From Myxococcales bacterium (GTDB lineage: Bacteria > Myxococcota_A > Polyangia > Polyangiales > Polyangiaceae), in contig JACPVJ010000082.1 in the NCBI GenBank assembly GCA_016191785.1, positions 307,586 to 371,585 of the forward strand: a stretch of DNA of 64,000 nucleotides, read 5' to 3'. The notes under the pieces were generated by a model that had not been told where the DNA came from, made no database searches, and saw only the letters and a list, made by a program, of their open reading frames with translations. The translations under genes and the position numbers were made by a program. Of this stretch, positions 45,142-53,636 are shown piece after piece. Each line of letters begins with the position of its first letter. Position 1 is the stretch's first letter.

Positions 45142-46047
45142 TCACTCGTCGCGGGGCGATGACGCGACCGGCGCGGCCGCGGGCTCGGCCCCGCGCCGCG
45201 ACACCAGCCACCCGAACGCACCGGCCGTGAAGAACATGATCAGGCTGTAGATCGCCGGCGGGATGGCCATGGTCGAGTTGTTCAAGAGCGTGGGCGCCGA
45301 CGCGATGGCGATCGCCAGGGTGCCGTTGTGGATCCCAATCTCCATGCCGATGGCGATGGATTGCTTGCGCTCGACCTTGAGCAGCAGCGGGACGAAGTAG
45401 CCCACGGTCATGCTGGCCAGGTTGAAGGCCAGCGCGGCGAGCCCCACCTGGCGGAAGAACCCGCCGAGGTTGGCGCGCTCTTTCGCCACCGCCGAGGCGA
45501 TCACCAGCAACAAGAACACCGCCGACAGGATGCGCACGGGCTTGTCGAGCTGGTCCGCCAGCGGGCGCTTCTTCGCGCGGATCAGCATGCCGATCGAGAC
45601 CGGCACCAGCACGATGGCGAAGACCTGGATCACCTTGTCGAACTGCAGCGGAATGGCCTTGCCCGCCCCCATGAACGCCTCGAGCGAGAGGTTCACGATG
45701 AAGGGCAGCGCGAACAGCGAGAGGACGCTGTTGACCGCGGTCAGCGTGATGTTCAGCGCGACGTCACCCTTGGCGAGGTGGCTGAAGAGATTGGCGGTCG
45801 CGCCGCCGGGCGAGGCAGCGAGGAGCATCAACCCGACCGCGAGCTCGGGAGGCAGCCCGAACCCCCGAGCGATGCCGAAGCAGATCGCCGGCAAGAGCAG
45901 CATCTGGCAGGCCAGCCCCACGAAGACGGCCCGCGGATAGACCACGACCCGCCGGAAGTCCGCCAGGGTCAGGGACAGCCCCAGCCCGAGCATGATCACG
46001 CCCAGGGCCAACGGCAGAAACACGGTGGTGATGATGCTCGACTGCAT
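45142..46047 (-). CDS. Bile acid:sodium symporter family transporter
   Basis: 301 residues with about nine or ten hydrophobic helices. Family signatures: LGLGLSLTLADFRRV near the N-terminus, LMLLAASPGGATANLFSHLAKGDVALN and MEIGIHNGTLAIAIA. Members of the SBF/BASS family move organic anions such as bile acids, pyruvate or pantoate with sodium; the substrate here is not evident, though pyruvate would fit the neighbouring ppdK. It lies 12 bases after glyS and may be on its transcript. Confidence 0.88.
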   Translation of the reverse strand: MQSSIITTVFLPLALGVIMLGLGLSLTLADFRRVVVYPRAVFVGLACQMLLLPAICFGIARGFGLPPELAVGLMLLAASPGGATANLFSHLAKGDVALNITLTAVNSVLSLFALPFIVNLSLEAFMGAGKAIPLQFDKVIQVFAIVLVPVSIGMLIRAKKRPLADQLDKPVRILSAVFLLLVIASAVAKERANLGGFFRQVGLAALAFNLASMTVGYFVPLLLKVERKQSIAIGMEIGIHNGTLAIAIASAPTLLNNSTMAIPPAIYSLIMFFTAGAFGWLVSRRGAEPAAAPVASSPRDE

Positions 46048-46059
46048 GTTGTTCCCCTC

Positions 46060-48138
46060 TCATCCGGCCAGCAGGTTGAAGTGCGCGATGGCCGAGCAGG
46101 TCCGGTGGATCTGGCGCATCAGCTTCAGACGGTTTTCGCGCACGCGCGAGTCGTCGGCCATGACCAGCACGTCATCGAAATAGCGACCCAGGACCGGCGC
46201 GAAGGCGGCGATGGCGCCGAGGGCGCTCGGGTAGTCGCGGCTCTGGTGGGCCGCGCCGACGGCCTGCCGGAGCTCGGCGAAGGCCGCGAACAGGGCGCGC
46301 TCGGTGACGTGGACCTCGGCCGCGACCTCGCCCGGCGCCACGGGCTCGCCCTCGGGTGCGTCCTTGGCGATGTTGGCGGCCCGCTTGAAGACCTCGCCGG
46401 CCAAAGCGCGTACGCCGGGGTCGATCTTGGCCAGCGCGCGCGCACGGAGCGCGACGTCGTGCGGACGATCGGCCTCTGCCGCGAGGCAGGCGTCGACCGC
46501 GCTCCCGGTGAGCTCTTGCTCGAGCAACCCACGGAGCCGCTGCTTGAAGAAGGCCAAGAGCTTGTCGCGGGTCTCGCCCACGTCCGCGTCGAGCTTCACG
46601 CCCGAATGAGCGGCGTAGGCGCTGGCGATGGCGGCAGCGAGGGAGAGCTCCCAGCCTTTGTCGAGCACGGTGCGCAAGACGCCCAGCGCGGCGCGCCGGA
46701 GGGCGAGGGGGTCGGCGGCGCCGGTGGGCACCTGGCCGATGGCGAAGCAACCGACCAGCGTGTCGAAGCGATCGGCCAGCGCCACCAGCGCCGCGGCATC
46801 GCTCGGCGCGGGAGGGTCGTCGGCGCCGCGGGGTTGGTAGTGCTCGGCGATCACGCGCGCCACGTCCGCGCTCACGCCCTGCGCCAGCGCGTAGGCGGTG
46901 CCCATCTCGCCTTGCAGCTCGGGAAGCTCGCCCACCATCAGCGTGACGAGATCGCACTTGCACAGCGCTGCGCCCGCGAGCGCCACCTGGACGACGGCGT
47001 CGCCCAGGCCGAGCTCGGCGCCCAAGAGCGGCACCAGGCGCTCGACGCGCAAGACCTTGTCGGCCACGCTCCCCAGGCGCTTGTGGAACACGACGCCCTC
47101 GAGCTTCTTGCGACGCTCGGCGAGCGGCGTCGCCAGATCGGTCTCGTAGAAGAACTTGGCGTCGGCCAGGCGCGCGCGCATGACCCGGTCGTTGCCGCGG
47201 CGGACGTTGTCGGGGTTTTCGGCGGTGTTCACCACGGCCAGGTACTTGGGCAAGAGCTTGCCCCCGGCGTCGCGCACGCCGAAGTAGCGCTGGTGCCCCT
47301 TGGCGACGTCCAAGATCACGCGCTCGGGCAGGCTCAGGAACGCCGGGTCGAAACCGCCGGTGACGACTTGCGGCTCTTCGACCAGCGACAGGTTCTCTTC
47401 GACCAGGAATGCGTCTTCGATCAAGACGCCACCCGCGGCGGTCGCCGCCGCGTGCAGGCGTTCGACCATGGTGCGACGGCGCTCGTCGACGTCGACGAAG
47501 ACGTGGTGCTGGCGGAGCGACGCCACGTAAGTCTCGGCGCTCGCCACCGGGTGCGGCCCTGGCGAGAGGAAGCGATGGCCGACGGTGATGCGCCCGGACC
47601 GGATCCCGGCGAACTCGACGGACAGCTCGTCGGCGCCGAGCAGCGCGACCAGCCAGCGCACCGGTCGGCCGAACGCGACGTCACCGTCCGACCAGCGCAT
47701 CGACTTGCGGAACGGGATCTTGGCGCACACCTCGGACAGGGCCGCGGGCAAGAGCGCACTTGCCGGTGCCCCCTTCTCGACGCGCCGGCCCACCAGATAC
47801 TCACCCTTGTCGGTGCTCTTGCGGCTCAGACCCGCGACGTCGAGCCCGAGCTTCTGCGCGAATGCCTGGGCCGCCTTGGTGGGCTTGCCGTCGGCGTCGA
47901 AGGCGACGCGCGCCGGAGGCCCGAGGACCTCTTCGTCGAGATCCGGTTGCTCGGTGGCGAGGTGCTCGACACACACCGCCAGCCGGCGCGGTGTGCCCGC
48001 GGCCTTCACCTCACCGTGGGACAGGCGCAGCTCGGCCAGTTTCGCGCGGACGAGCGAGGGCAGGGCGTCGACCCCCGCGCTCACGAAGGACGCCGGCAGC
48101 TCTTCGGTGCCGATCTCCAGAAGCAACGTTTCGGCCAT
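46060..48138 (-). CDS. glyS: Glycyl-tRNA synthetase beta subunit
   Basis: 692 residues, normal for GlyS. With the alpha subunit GlyQ it charges tRNA-Gly. The N-terminus LLLEIGTEELPASFV is diagnostic; ARLADAKFFYETDLATPL, RLGSVADKVLRVERL and YQPRGADD further match, and the C-terminal anticodon-binding-type helical region is complete. ATG 48138 starts at the family N-terminus although the frame stays open to 48255. glyQ is not adjacent: the next gene upstream is a divergent lipoprotein. Confidence 0.95.
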   Translation of the reverse strand: MAETLLLEIGTEELPASFVSAGVDALPSLVRAKLAELRLSHGEVKAAGTPRRLAVCVEHLATEQPDLDEEVLGPPARVAFDADGKPTKAAQAFAQKLGLDVAGLSRKSTDKGEYLVGRRVEKGAPASALLPAALSEVCAKIPFRKSMRWSDGDVAFGRPVRWLVALLGADELSVEFAGIRSGRITVGHRFLSPGPHPVASAETYVASLRQHHVFVDVDERRRTMVERLHAAATAAGGVLIEDAFLVEENLSLVEEPQVVTGGFDPAFLSLPERVILDVAKGHQRYFGVRDAGGKLLPKYLAVVNTAENPDNVRRGNDRVMRARLADAKFFYETDLATPLAERRKKLEGVVFHKRLGSVADKVLRVERLVPLLGAELGLGDAVVQVALAGAALCKCDLVTLMVGELPELQGEMGTAYALAQGVSADVARVIAEHYQPRGADDPPAPSDAAALVALADRFDTLVGCFAIGQVPTGAADPLALRRAALGVLRTVLDKGWELSLAAAIASAYAAHSGVKLDADVGETRDKLLAFFKQRLRGLLEQELTGSAVDACLAAEADRPHDVALRARALAKIDPGVRALAGEVFKRAANIAKDAPEGEPVAPGEVAAEVHVTERALFAAFAELRQAVGAAHQSRDYPSALGAIAAFAPVLGRYFDDVLVMADDSRVRENRLKLMRQIHRTCSAIAHFNLLAG

Positions 48139-48230
48139 GGGCGGGCGGGACGCTACCTCAGCGGTCGCCGATCGAGTAGCCGCGAAGCGCAAGTGACGGA
48201 CCCCGCGTCGCCGCGCTAAGCTGGTTGGGC

Positions 48231-49175
48231 GTGTCCCGCCTTCGTCTCTCGGCAACGGCCTGTGCGCTGTTTTTCGCCGCGTGTTCCTTCCCCGAACACG
48301 ACTTCATCCCCGCGAGCGAGTTCGAGAAGCTGAAAGACGGCGGCGCCAGCGGGGGAAGCGGCGGGTTCGGCGGGTTCGGCGGCGCGGGAGCGACCGGGGG
48401 TGTGGGTGCGATCGGCGGCGGGGCCGGCGCGGGTGCGACCGGGGGCGCAGGCGGGGCCGGAGCCGCAGGCGGGACCGGGGGCGCCGGGGGCAAGGGGGGC
48501 AGCGGCGGCACCGGCGCAACCGGCGGAGTTGGGGGTAACGGCGGCACCGGCGGCAAGGGCGGCACCGGCGGCACCGGCGCGACCGGCGGTTCGTCCGGCG
48601 GAGCCGGCGGCTCGACCGGCGGCACTGGTGGAACCGGCGGCACTGGTGGAACCGGCGGAACCGGTGGTTCGACGGGTGGGACCGGCGGCAGCGCGTGCGC
48701 GAACGTGGTGGTGAACGAGGTCGCCACCGAGGGGCCCGCGGGTGCGACCGACGAGTTCGTCGAGCTGTACAACGGCGGGACCTGCGCTCAGTCCCTCTCG
48801 ACCTGGTCGCTCAAGTACTCGTCGGCGAGCGGCACCTCGACTCAGAATCTGTGGTCCGGCGCAGCCGCGGACTCCGTTCCGGCAGGCGGGTACTTCGTGA
48901 TCGCGGGCAGCGCGTTCACGGGTGCCAAGAACGGGAGCATCAGCAGCGGTGGCCTCGCCCAGGCCGGCGGCGGCGTCGCGGTCTTCGACGGGACCACCAA
49001 GAAGGACAGCGTCGCGTGGGGCACAGCAGCCTCCGCCCACCCCTTCCTCGAGACCACGGCCGTCGCGGCGCCGACGAGCAGCCAATCCGCCGCACGGTCA
49101 CCCAACGGCAAGGACACCAACGTCAACGCCACCGACTTCAAGCTCGGCGCGCGCTCACCCGGGACTTCGAACTGA
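48231..49175 (+). CDS. Lipoprotein with very long Gly-rich linker and lamin-tail domain
   Basis: 314 residues from GTG 48231 (a TTG at 48225 is less likely). Lipobox ends at Cys18 (FAAC). Residues about 38-160 are almost only Gly, Ala, Thr and Ser in GG-x-GG repeats. The C-terminal 150 residues match the lamin-tail domain (VVVNEVATEGPAGATDEFVELYN, here VVVNEVATEG then DEFVELYN; GGYFVIAG; VAVFDGTTKKDSVAWG), a beta sandwich found in bacterial surface proteins and secreted nucleases. Its stop is one base before yacG, so the two probably share a transcript. Confidence 0.8.
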   Translation: MSRLRLSATACALFFAACSFPEHDFIPASEFEKLKDGGASGGSGGFGGFGGAGATGGVGAIGGGAGAGATGGAGGAGAAGGTGGAGGKGGSGGTGATGGVGGNGGTGGKGGTGGTGATGGSSGGAGGSTGGTGGTGGTGGTGGTGGSTGGTGGSACANVVVNEVATEGPAGATDEFVELYNGGTCAQSLSTWSLKYSSASGTSTQNLWSGAAADSVPAGGYFVIAGSAFTGAKNGSISSGGLAQAGGGVAVFDGTTKKDSVAWGTAASAHPFLETTAVAAPTSSQSAARSPNGKDTNVNATDFKLGARSPGTSN

Positions 49176-49176
49176 G

Positions 49177-49365
49177 ATGAAGATCGTCTGCCCCACATGC
49201 CAGAAGACGATCGACGACGCGCCGGCGGACTTCGAGCCGCGCCCCTTCTGCTCCGCGCAGTGCAAGCTCGTCGACCTCGGGAACTGGCTGAACGAAGGCT
49301 ACCGCTTCTCGGAGCCAATCGACGAGCTCGACGACGGCAGCGGCGAGCGGCAGAAGCCGAACTGA
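49177..49365 (+). CDS. yacG: Zinc-binding DNA gyrase inhibitor YacG
   Basis: 62 residues. Cys pattern C-x2-C (VCPTCQK) then C-x3-C (FCSAQCKLVDLGNWLNEGY) binds one zinc; the second half matches the family well. In E. coli YacG binds GyrB and inhibits gyrase. The start ATG 49177 lies one base after the lipoprotein stop. The acidic tail (EPIDELDDGSGERQKPN) is typical. Confidence 0.9.
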   Translation: MKIVCPTCQKTIDDAPADFEPRPFCSAQCKLVDLGNWLNEGYRFSEPIDELDDGSGERQKPN

Positions 49366-49914
49366 GGTTCGGCGGCGGTGACGATGCCTGCGGCGGTGAC
49401 GGTGCGTGGGCGGTTCCGTCACCGCGCTGAGCCGCGCTCGATGACCACGGGCAGGACAAAACGCGTGGGTCACTGCGTCGAACCGCGAGCCGCGCTCGAT
49501 GACCACGGGCAGGACAAAACGCGTGGGTCACCGCGCTGAGCCGCGCTCGATGACCACGGGCAGGACAAAACGCGTGGGTCACCGCGCTGAGCCGCGGCGC
49601 ACTCCGATCCTGGCAATCGGCGTAGCCGCAATCAGACCGCCGCGGGCAGCACCAGCGAGGTGCTGGTCGGGCTGCGCGGCAGTGTCGGCTGGGGCTACAT
49701 CGGCGCCGACGAGCGCGCCCCGGCCGCAGTCAAGCTCGACCGCTTGCTCGCGTGCCTCTGGAAGCTGACTCACCAAAGGCCGAAGCGGCAACGACCTCCA
49801 CCCGTTGCCTGCGCGGGTGCGCAGCTTGCAGAGGTGCCCACCGCGCGATTGCATGGTCGGGCAGTGACCTCGAGAGCACGGAGCAACGGCGCGCAACGAT
49901 CCGAGAAGCCCGCC
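49366..49914. other. Long intergenic region with tandem repeats
   Basis: 549 bases between yacG and the WYL gene. The first half carries the 51-bp tandem repeat. The second half (49589-49914) has an open plus-strand frame leading into the WYL gene, but it lacks conserved sequence; GTG 49864 could extend that gene. No RNA gene or clear promoter was recognised. Confidence 0.6.
49429..49588. repeat. Three tandem copies of a 51-bp repeat
   Basis: Units begin GAGCCGCGCTCGATGACCAC at 49429, 49487 and 49538. The last two are identical 51-mers; the first is 58 bases long because its end differs. Partial unit ends lie on both sides (49421-49428 and 49589-49596). The unit contains ACGCGT. Intergenic; function unknown. 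Confidence 0.85.
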
Positions 49915-50940
49915 GTGACCCGCGGCAAGCCGGTCGCGCCGCCTCGGCCTCACGCCAGTCGTGCCAAGCGCCTGGCCGGCGAGGATGGCGAGCGCCGCGG
50001 CCGACAGGTCACTCGTCACCTGATGCTGCTGCGGGCGCTCTCCGCCGCGCCGCGGGGCCTCACCGTGCAAGAGCTGCGCGGGGTCGTCGCCGACGGAACG
50101 CTGCGCACGCTCTACCGCGACCTCGAGCACCTCCAGACCGCGGGGTTTGCCCTGTCCAACGACTCGGGCCGGTGGCTGGTTGAGCCGAGATCGCTCATCA
50201 GCCTCCCGGTGCAGGCGGACGAGACGCTGGCCCTACTGGTCGCGTCGCAGGCCGTAGGCTCTGCCGGCCCGTTCGCCGCGCCGCTGCAAGAGCTGCGCGC
50301 GAAGCTGCTCGCCACGATGAGCCCCGCCCGGCGAGCGTACTGTGACGAGCTCGGGCGCACGAGCGTCGCCACGACGCTCGGCCAACCGTCCGTCGGCGCC
50401 GCGGTCGTCGCCGCCGCGCGCGAGGCCATCGAGAAGGAGCATCGGCTCGCGATCACCCACGCCAAGGCGGGGGAACCCGCGCGCCGCCGCGTCGTCGATC
50501 CCTATGCGCTCTGGCTCGCCGACGGTCGCTCCTATTTGATCGCGCGCCCTGCGGACAAGCCCGACGCGCAGCACTTCAACTTCGCGCGGATCACGGCAGC
50601 GGAAGTGCTCGACGAGACCTTCGACAAGGATCCGGGCTTCAACCTGGACGAGTACGCGGCGCGCGGCTTCGGCGCGTTTCACGGGCCGGTGCACGACGTG
50701 GTGATCGAGCTCGACGCCGACGTCGCCCACGTCGCCCGCGAGAACGAGCACCACGCGAGCCAACGACTCGAAGACCTGGCAGGAGGCCGCGTGCGGCTGC
50801 GCATGCGAACCGCCGGTCTGCCCCGGCTGGCCGCGTGGATCGCCGGCTTTGGCGGCAAGGCGCGGGCGATCGCGCCGCCGGAGCTGGTCGAGCGCGTGCG
50901 CGAGCTCGCGGTAGGGGCGGCGCGGGGGCACGAGGCTTAG
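49915..50940 (+). CDS. WYL-domain transcriptional regulator
   Basis: 341 residues from GTG 49915 (GAGAAG eight bases upstream); GTG 49864 is an alternative. A helix-turn-helix of the DeoR/YafY type lies at about 30-80 (RHLMLLRALSAAPRGLTV, TLRTLYRDLEHLQTAGF). The WYL domain (about 175-250; RRRVVDPYALWLADGRSYLIA, FNFARITAAEVLDETF) is an SH3-like ligand sensor, followed by a C-terminal WCX-like extension. WYL proteins often regulate defence systems, including CRISPR loci. The cas genes begin 2.7 kb downstream on the other strand, so a link is possible only. Confidence 0.85.
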   Translation: MTRGKPVAPPRPHASRAKRLAGEDGERRGRQVTRHLMLLRALSAAPRGLTVQELRGVVADGTLRTLYRDLEHLQTAGFALSNDSGRWLVEPRSLISLPVQADETLALLVASQAVGSAGPFAAPLQELRAKLLATMSPARRAYCDELGRTSVATTLGQPSVGAAVVAAAREAIEKEHRLAITHAKAGEPARRRVVDPYALWLADGRSYLIARPADKPDAQHFNFARITAAEVLDETFDKDPGFNLDEYAARGFGAFHGPVHDVVIELDADVAHVARENEHHASQRLEDLAGGRVRLRMRTAGLPRLAAWIAGFGGKARAIAPPELVERVRELAVGAARGHEA

Positions 50941-51021
50941 CACGAGGCGGATCAAATCGCTGGGTCGCCGGGGCGCGCCCGGTGTTCGACGCCAGGCGCG
51001 AGCCCACCTATACTCCCGTCT

Positions 51022-51639
51022 GTGGTGACCCAGTGCCAACCCGTCGAGCACGGCGAGCGCGCCGAGCGCCCTCGGGAGGACCACTACGTTCACCTCCACG
51101 GGGCGAGCTGGGCCGACTATCTGCGGTTGATCGCTATCCGCGGTGATCGATCATCACCGCGCGTCACCTACCTGGAGGGCACGCTCGAGATCATGACGCC
51201 GTCGCGACAGCACGAGTCCATCAAGTCCACGCTGGGGCGCCTGCTCGAGGTGTGGTGCCTCCACCGCGCCATCGAGTTCTCGGCCTGCGGCTCCTGGACC
51301 ATCGAGGCGGAGTCGGCCGAGCGCGGGGTCGAGCCGGACGAGTGCTACGTCTTTGGCGCCGCGCGCGAGCCGGAGCGACCTGATCTCGCCATCGAGGTGA
51401 TCTGGACCTCGGGCGGGCTGGACAAGCTGGAGGTCTACCGCAAGCTCCGCGTGCGCGAGGTGTGGTTCTGGCGCGCGGGCCGCGTTCAGCCCTACGCCCT
51501 GCGCGACGAGCGGTACGAGGCCGTCGAGCAGAGCGAGCTCTTGCCGGGTCTCGATCTGGCGGAGCTGGCGAGCTTCGTGGGGCGCCCGACCACGAGCGAG
51601 GCGGTGCGGGGCTACCGAGCGGCCATTCGCGGGCGGTGA
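51022..51639 (+). CDS. Uma2-family (DUF820) PD-(D/E)XK nuclease-like protein
   Basis: 205 residues from one of two adjacent GTG codons (51022 or 51025). The restriction-endonuclease-like fold of Uma2 is visible: YLEGTLEIMTPSRQHE, VEPDECYVFG, PDLAIEVIWTSGGLDKLEVYRKLRVREVWFW, giving the Asp, Glu and the displaced Lys typical of the family. Nuclease activity is expected from fold but the biological role of Uma2 proteins is unknown; they are abundant in cyanobacteria and myxobacteria. One base separates it from a second member. Confidence 0.85.
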   Translation: MVTQCQPVEHGERAERPREDHYVHLHGASWADYLRLIAIRGDRSSPRVTYLEGTLEIMTPSRQHESIKSTLGRLLEVWCLHRAIEFSACGSWTIEAESAERGVEPDECYVFGAAREPERPDLAIEVIWTSGGLDKLEVYRKLRVREVWFWRAGRVQPYALRDERYEAVEQSELLPGLDLAELASFVGRPTTSEAVRGYRAAIRGR

Positions 51640-51640
51640 G

Positions 51641-52447
51641 ATGGCAGACCAGAGCTGGCGGCTGGACTTGACCGACCCTCGCGCACCGACGCGCGAGCAG
51701 TGGGCGCTCATGACAGCAGCGGAGCGCGAGCGCGTGTGTGCGTCGCTGCCCTCCGAGGTGCCGCGAGCCACGCCGCCCGAGGGGGATCCGCATCGCGTGC
51801 CGAAGACCCGCGCGCTGGAGGCCCTGGGCGAGTTCTTCAGGCGCATCGGCCGGCGCGTCTACCTCTCGTCGGAGCTGCCGGTCTACTACCCGGGCGCGCG
51901 CATGTTCGCTCCCGACGTGATCGCGGTCCTCGATGTCGAGCCGCACGAGCGCGAGCGCTGGGTCGTGAGCGACGAAGGCAAGGGCATCGATCTTGCGCTG
52001 GAGGTCACCCTGGCCGGGGACGCCAAGAAAGACCTCGTCGACAACGTCGCGCGCTTCGCAGAGCTGGGCATCCCAGAGTATTTCGTCCTCGACGCTCGAA
52101 CCACGCGCCTGGTCGGCTATCGCCTCGAGAGCGGCGCCTACCGGCCGATCGTGCCCCAGGCAGGCCGCTGGCCGTCCGCTGTGCTCGGCCTCGATCTCGC
52201 GCTAGAGGGCCGCCGCATCCGATTCTTCAGCGGGTCCGCTCCCCTGCTGGAGTCCGCCGAGCTCATCGGGCGCCTCGAGAAGATGACAGACGACCTGATC
52301 GCCCGGAAGGAGGACGCGGAGCGGGCGCTCGCGAGCGCCGAGGCGCGGGCGTCGAGCGCCGAGGCGCGGGCGTCGAGCGCGGAAGAGCAGGCCGCGCGTC
52401 TTGCGCGGCGGCTCCGGGAGCTCGGCGTCGATCCTGACGAGCGCTGA
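51641..52447 (+). CDS. Uma2-family protein with C-terminal coiled coil
   Basis: 268 residues. The Uma2 core (about 55-190) has FAPDVIAVLDV, KGIDLALEVTLAGDAKKDLVDNV and RFAELGIPEYFVLD. It differs from the preceding member in sequence and in a C-terminal coiled coil (about 200-262; AERALASAEARASSAEARAS with an exact seven-residue repeat). Starting one base after the previous stop, it is in the same operon. The two may act as a heterodimer; role unknown. Confidence 0.85.
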   Translation: MADQSWRLDLTDPRAPTREQWALMTAAERERVCASLPSEVPRATPPEGDPHRVPKTRALEALGEFFRRIGRRVYLSSELPVYYPGARMFAPDVIAVLDVEPHERERWVVSDEGKGIDLALEVTLAGDAKKDLVDNVARFAELGIPEYFVLDARTTRLVGYRLESGAYRPIVPQAGRWPSAVLGLDLALEGRRIRFFSGSAPLLESAELIGRLEKMTDDLIARKEDAERALASAEARASSAEARASSAEEQAARLARRLRELGVDPDER

Positions 52448-52493
52448 CGAGCGGGGCGGTCGTGCGCGACGACCTCTCGGCCCTGACACTCGC

Positions 52494-53579
52494 TCACGGC
52501 ACCGTCTCCAGCTCTCGCCACGTCTTCCCCGCCTCGATCGCCGCCAGGCTGGCGGCCGCGCAGAGGGGGTCGGCCGGGTCGAGGCACACGAGGCGCCGCA
52601 AGGCCGCGGCTGCGTCATCGCGCCGGTCATGACGCAAGAGCGCACGAGCGAGCCCGTGCAGACAACGAAGGAACGGGCGATTGTCGACGACTCCCCACGG
52701 CAGCACGCCGTCGAAATCTTCGCCCACCGTGAGCGAGGCGATGGCCACGCCGAGCTCGAAGTGGCGGAGCGCGAGCGTGTGAAAGGTCCTGAGATTGCGC
52801 TCACCGAGCAACGTGTGCGCCTCGAGGTGGCGCAGGTCGAGCTTGAGCACCCAGTACAGCAGCTCGTCGGCCTCGGCGTACGCGCGCTCGTCGATGCACT
52901 CTTGCGCCGCGAGCAGAAGATCGTCTCCCGCGTCGTCCGTCGGGGGCGCGAGCTGCTCCAGTCGGTACACCGCGCCAGGGTGCGGCTCGTCCTGGCAATG
53001 CAGCGCGAGCGGCACCAGTCCCAGAACGGAGGCGTCGATCCGAACCGATGACACGTCACCCGAGACGTACGGATGCCGCGCGTGCGTCCACTGCTTCTTC
53101 GGCGTCACGGTGATGATCGAGCCCGGGATCTCGTCGCGGACCGCCGTACGAAGCGTGACCTCGCGGGTCGAACCGAGCAGCCTGCAGCGCAGGGCGTTCG
53201 ACTTGCACGCGAGCACCACGAGCTCGGTCGGCCTCCCGACGACGATGTCGGCCACTTCGACCTTGTGCGCGCGCGCAGCCTCGGGCCCAGACGCCACGAT
53301 CGGCGCCAGCCCCAGCCACCCGCGGTAACGCTCGACGACGGACGCGCCGGCGCTGCCGGGTGGGAACACCACGTCCGCGAGGCTCAGCTCGTACGTAAGA
53401 CCGCCGCGCCGGCAGGTCGCGAGCAGGCCCACGCGCGAGAGCCCCGGGTGCCGGATGTGCGTGACCGTGACGGGCTCGCCGATGACGTGGGCGTCGGCCG
53501 GGAGGGCGACCTCGGCGCGTGCGAGGGCCTCGAGCACCGAGAGGGTGGTTGCGTCGTCCGGCGGAGAGGGCGGTGTCAT
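52494..53579 (-). CDS. TPR-type protein of unknown function
   Basis: 361 residues, no signal peptide. The N-terminal half (about 30-200) is beta-rich with no recognised fold. The C-terminal half is helical with TPR-like units: AYAEADELLYWVLKLDLRHLEAH and GVVDNRPFLRCLHGLARALLRHDRRDDAAAALRRLVCLDP (about 300-345, here described by VVDNRPFLRCLHG and LRRLVCLDPADP), a pattern met in other bacterial TPR proteins of unknown role. It begins 57 bases after the csb2 stop on the same strand, so it could be transcribed with the cas genes; it is not a known Cas protein. Confidence 0.7.
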   Translation of the reverse strand: MTPPSPPDDATTLSVLEALARAEVALPADAHVIGEPVTVTHIRHPGLSRVGLLATCRRGGLTYELSLADVVFPPGSAGASVVERYRGWLGLAPIVASGPEAARAHKVEVADIVVGRPTELVVLACKSNALRCRLLGSTREVTLRTAVRDEIPGSIITVTPKKQWTHARHPYVSGDVSSVRIDASVLGLVPLALHCQDEPHPGAVYRLEQLAPPTDDAGDDLLLAAQECIDERAYAEADELLYWVLKLDLRHLEAHTLLGERNLRTFHTLALRHFELGVAIASLTVGEDFDGVLPWGVVDNRPFLRCLHGLARALLRHDRRDDAAAALRRLVCLDPADPLCAAASLAAIEAGKTWRELETVP

Positions 53580-53636
53580 CGCTGTTTTCGGTACTTGGCG
53601 AGAGCGCGCGGGGGCAGACGAGACGTCTCTCCTGGC

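Noticed and set aside
45328..48219. Long plus-strand open frame of over 900 codons
   Set aside because: It is antisense to the symporter and glyS genes, both with clear family motifs; such frames are expected in very GC-rich DNA. Its sequence is low in hydrophobic structure and has no domain.
49429..49588. Tandem repeats as a second CRISPR array
   Set aside because: The copies are contiguous, with no unique spacers between identical repeats.
51022..52447. Uma2 pair as transposase remnants
   Set aside because: Both have intact Uma2 motifs and no terminal inverted repeats or target duplications were found around them.
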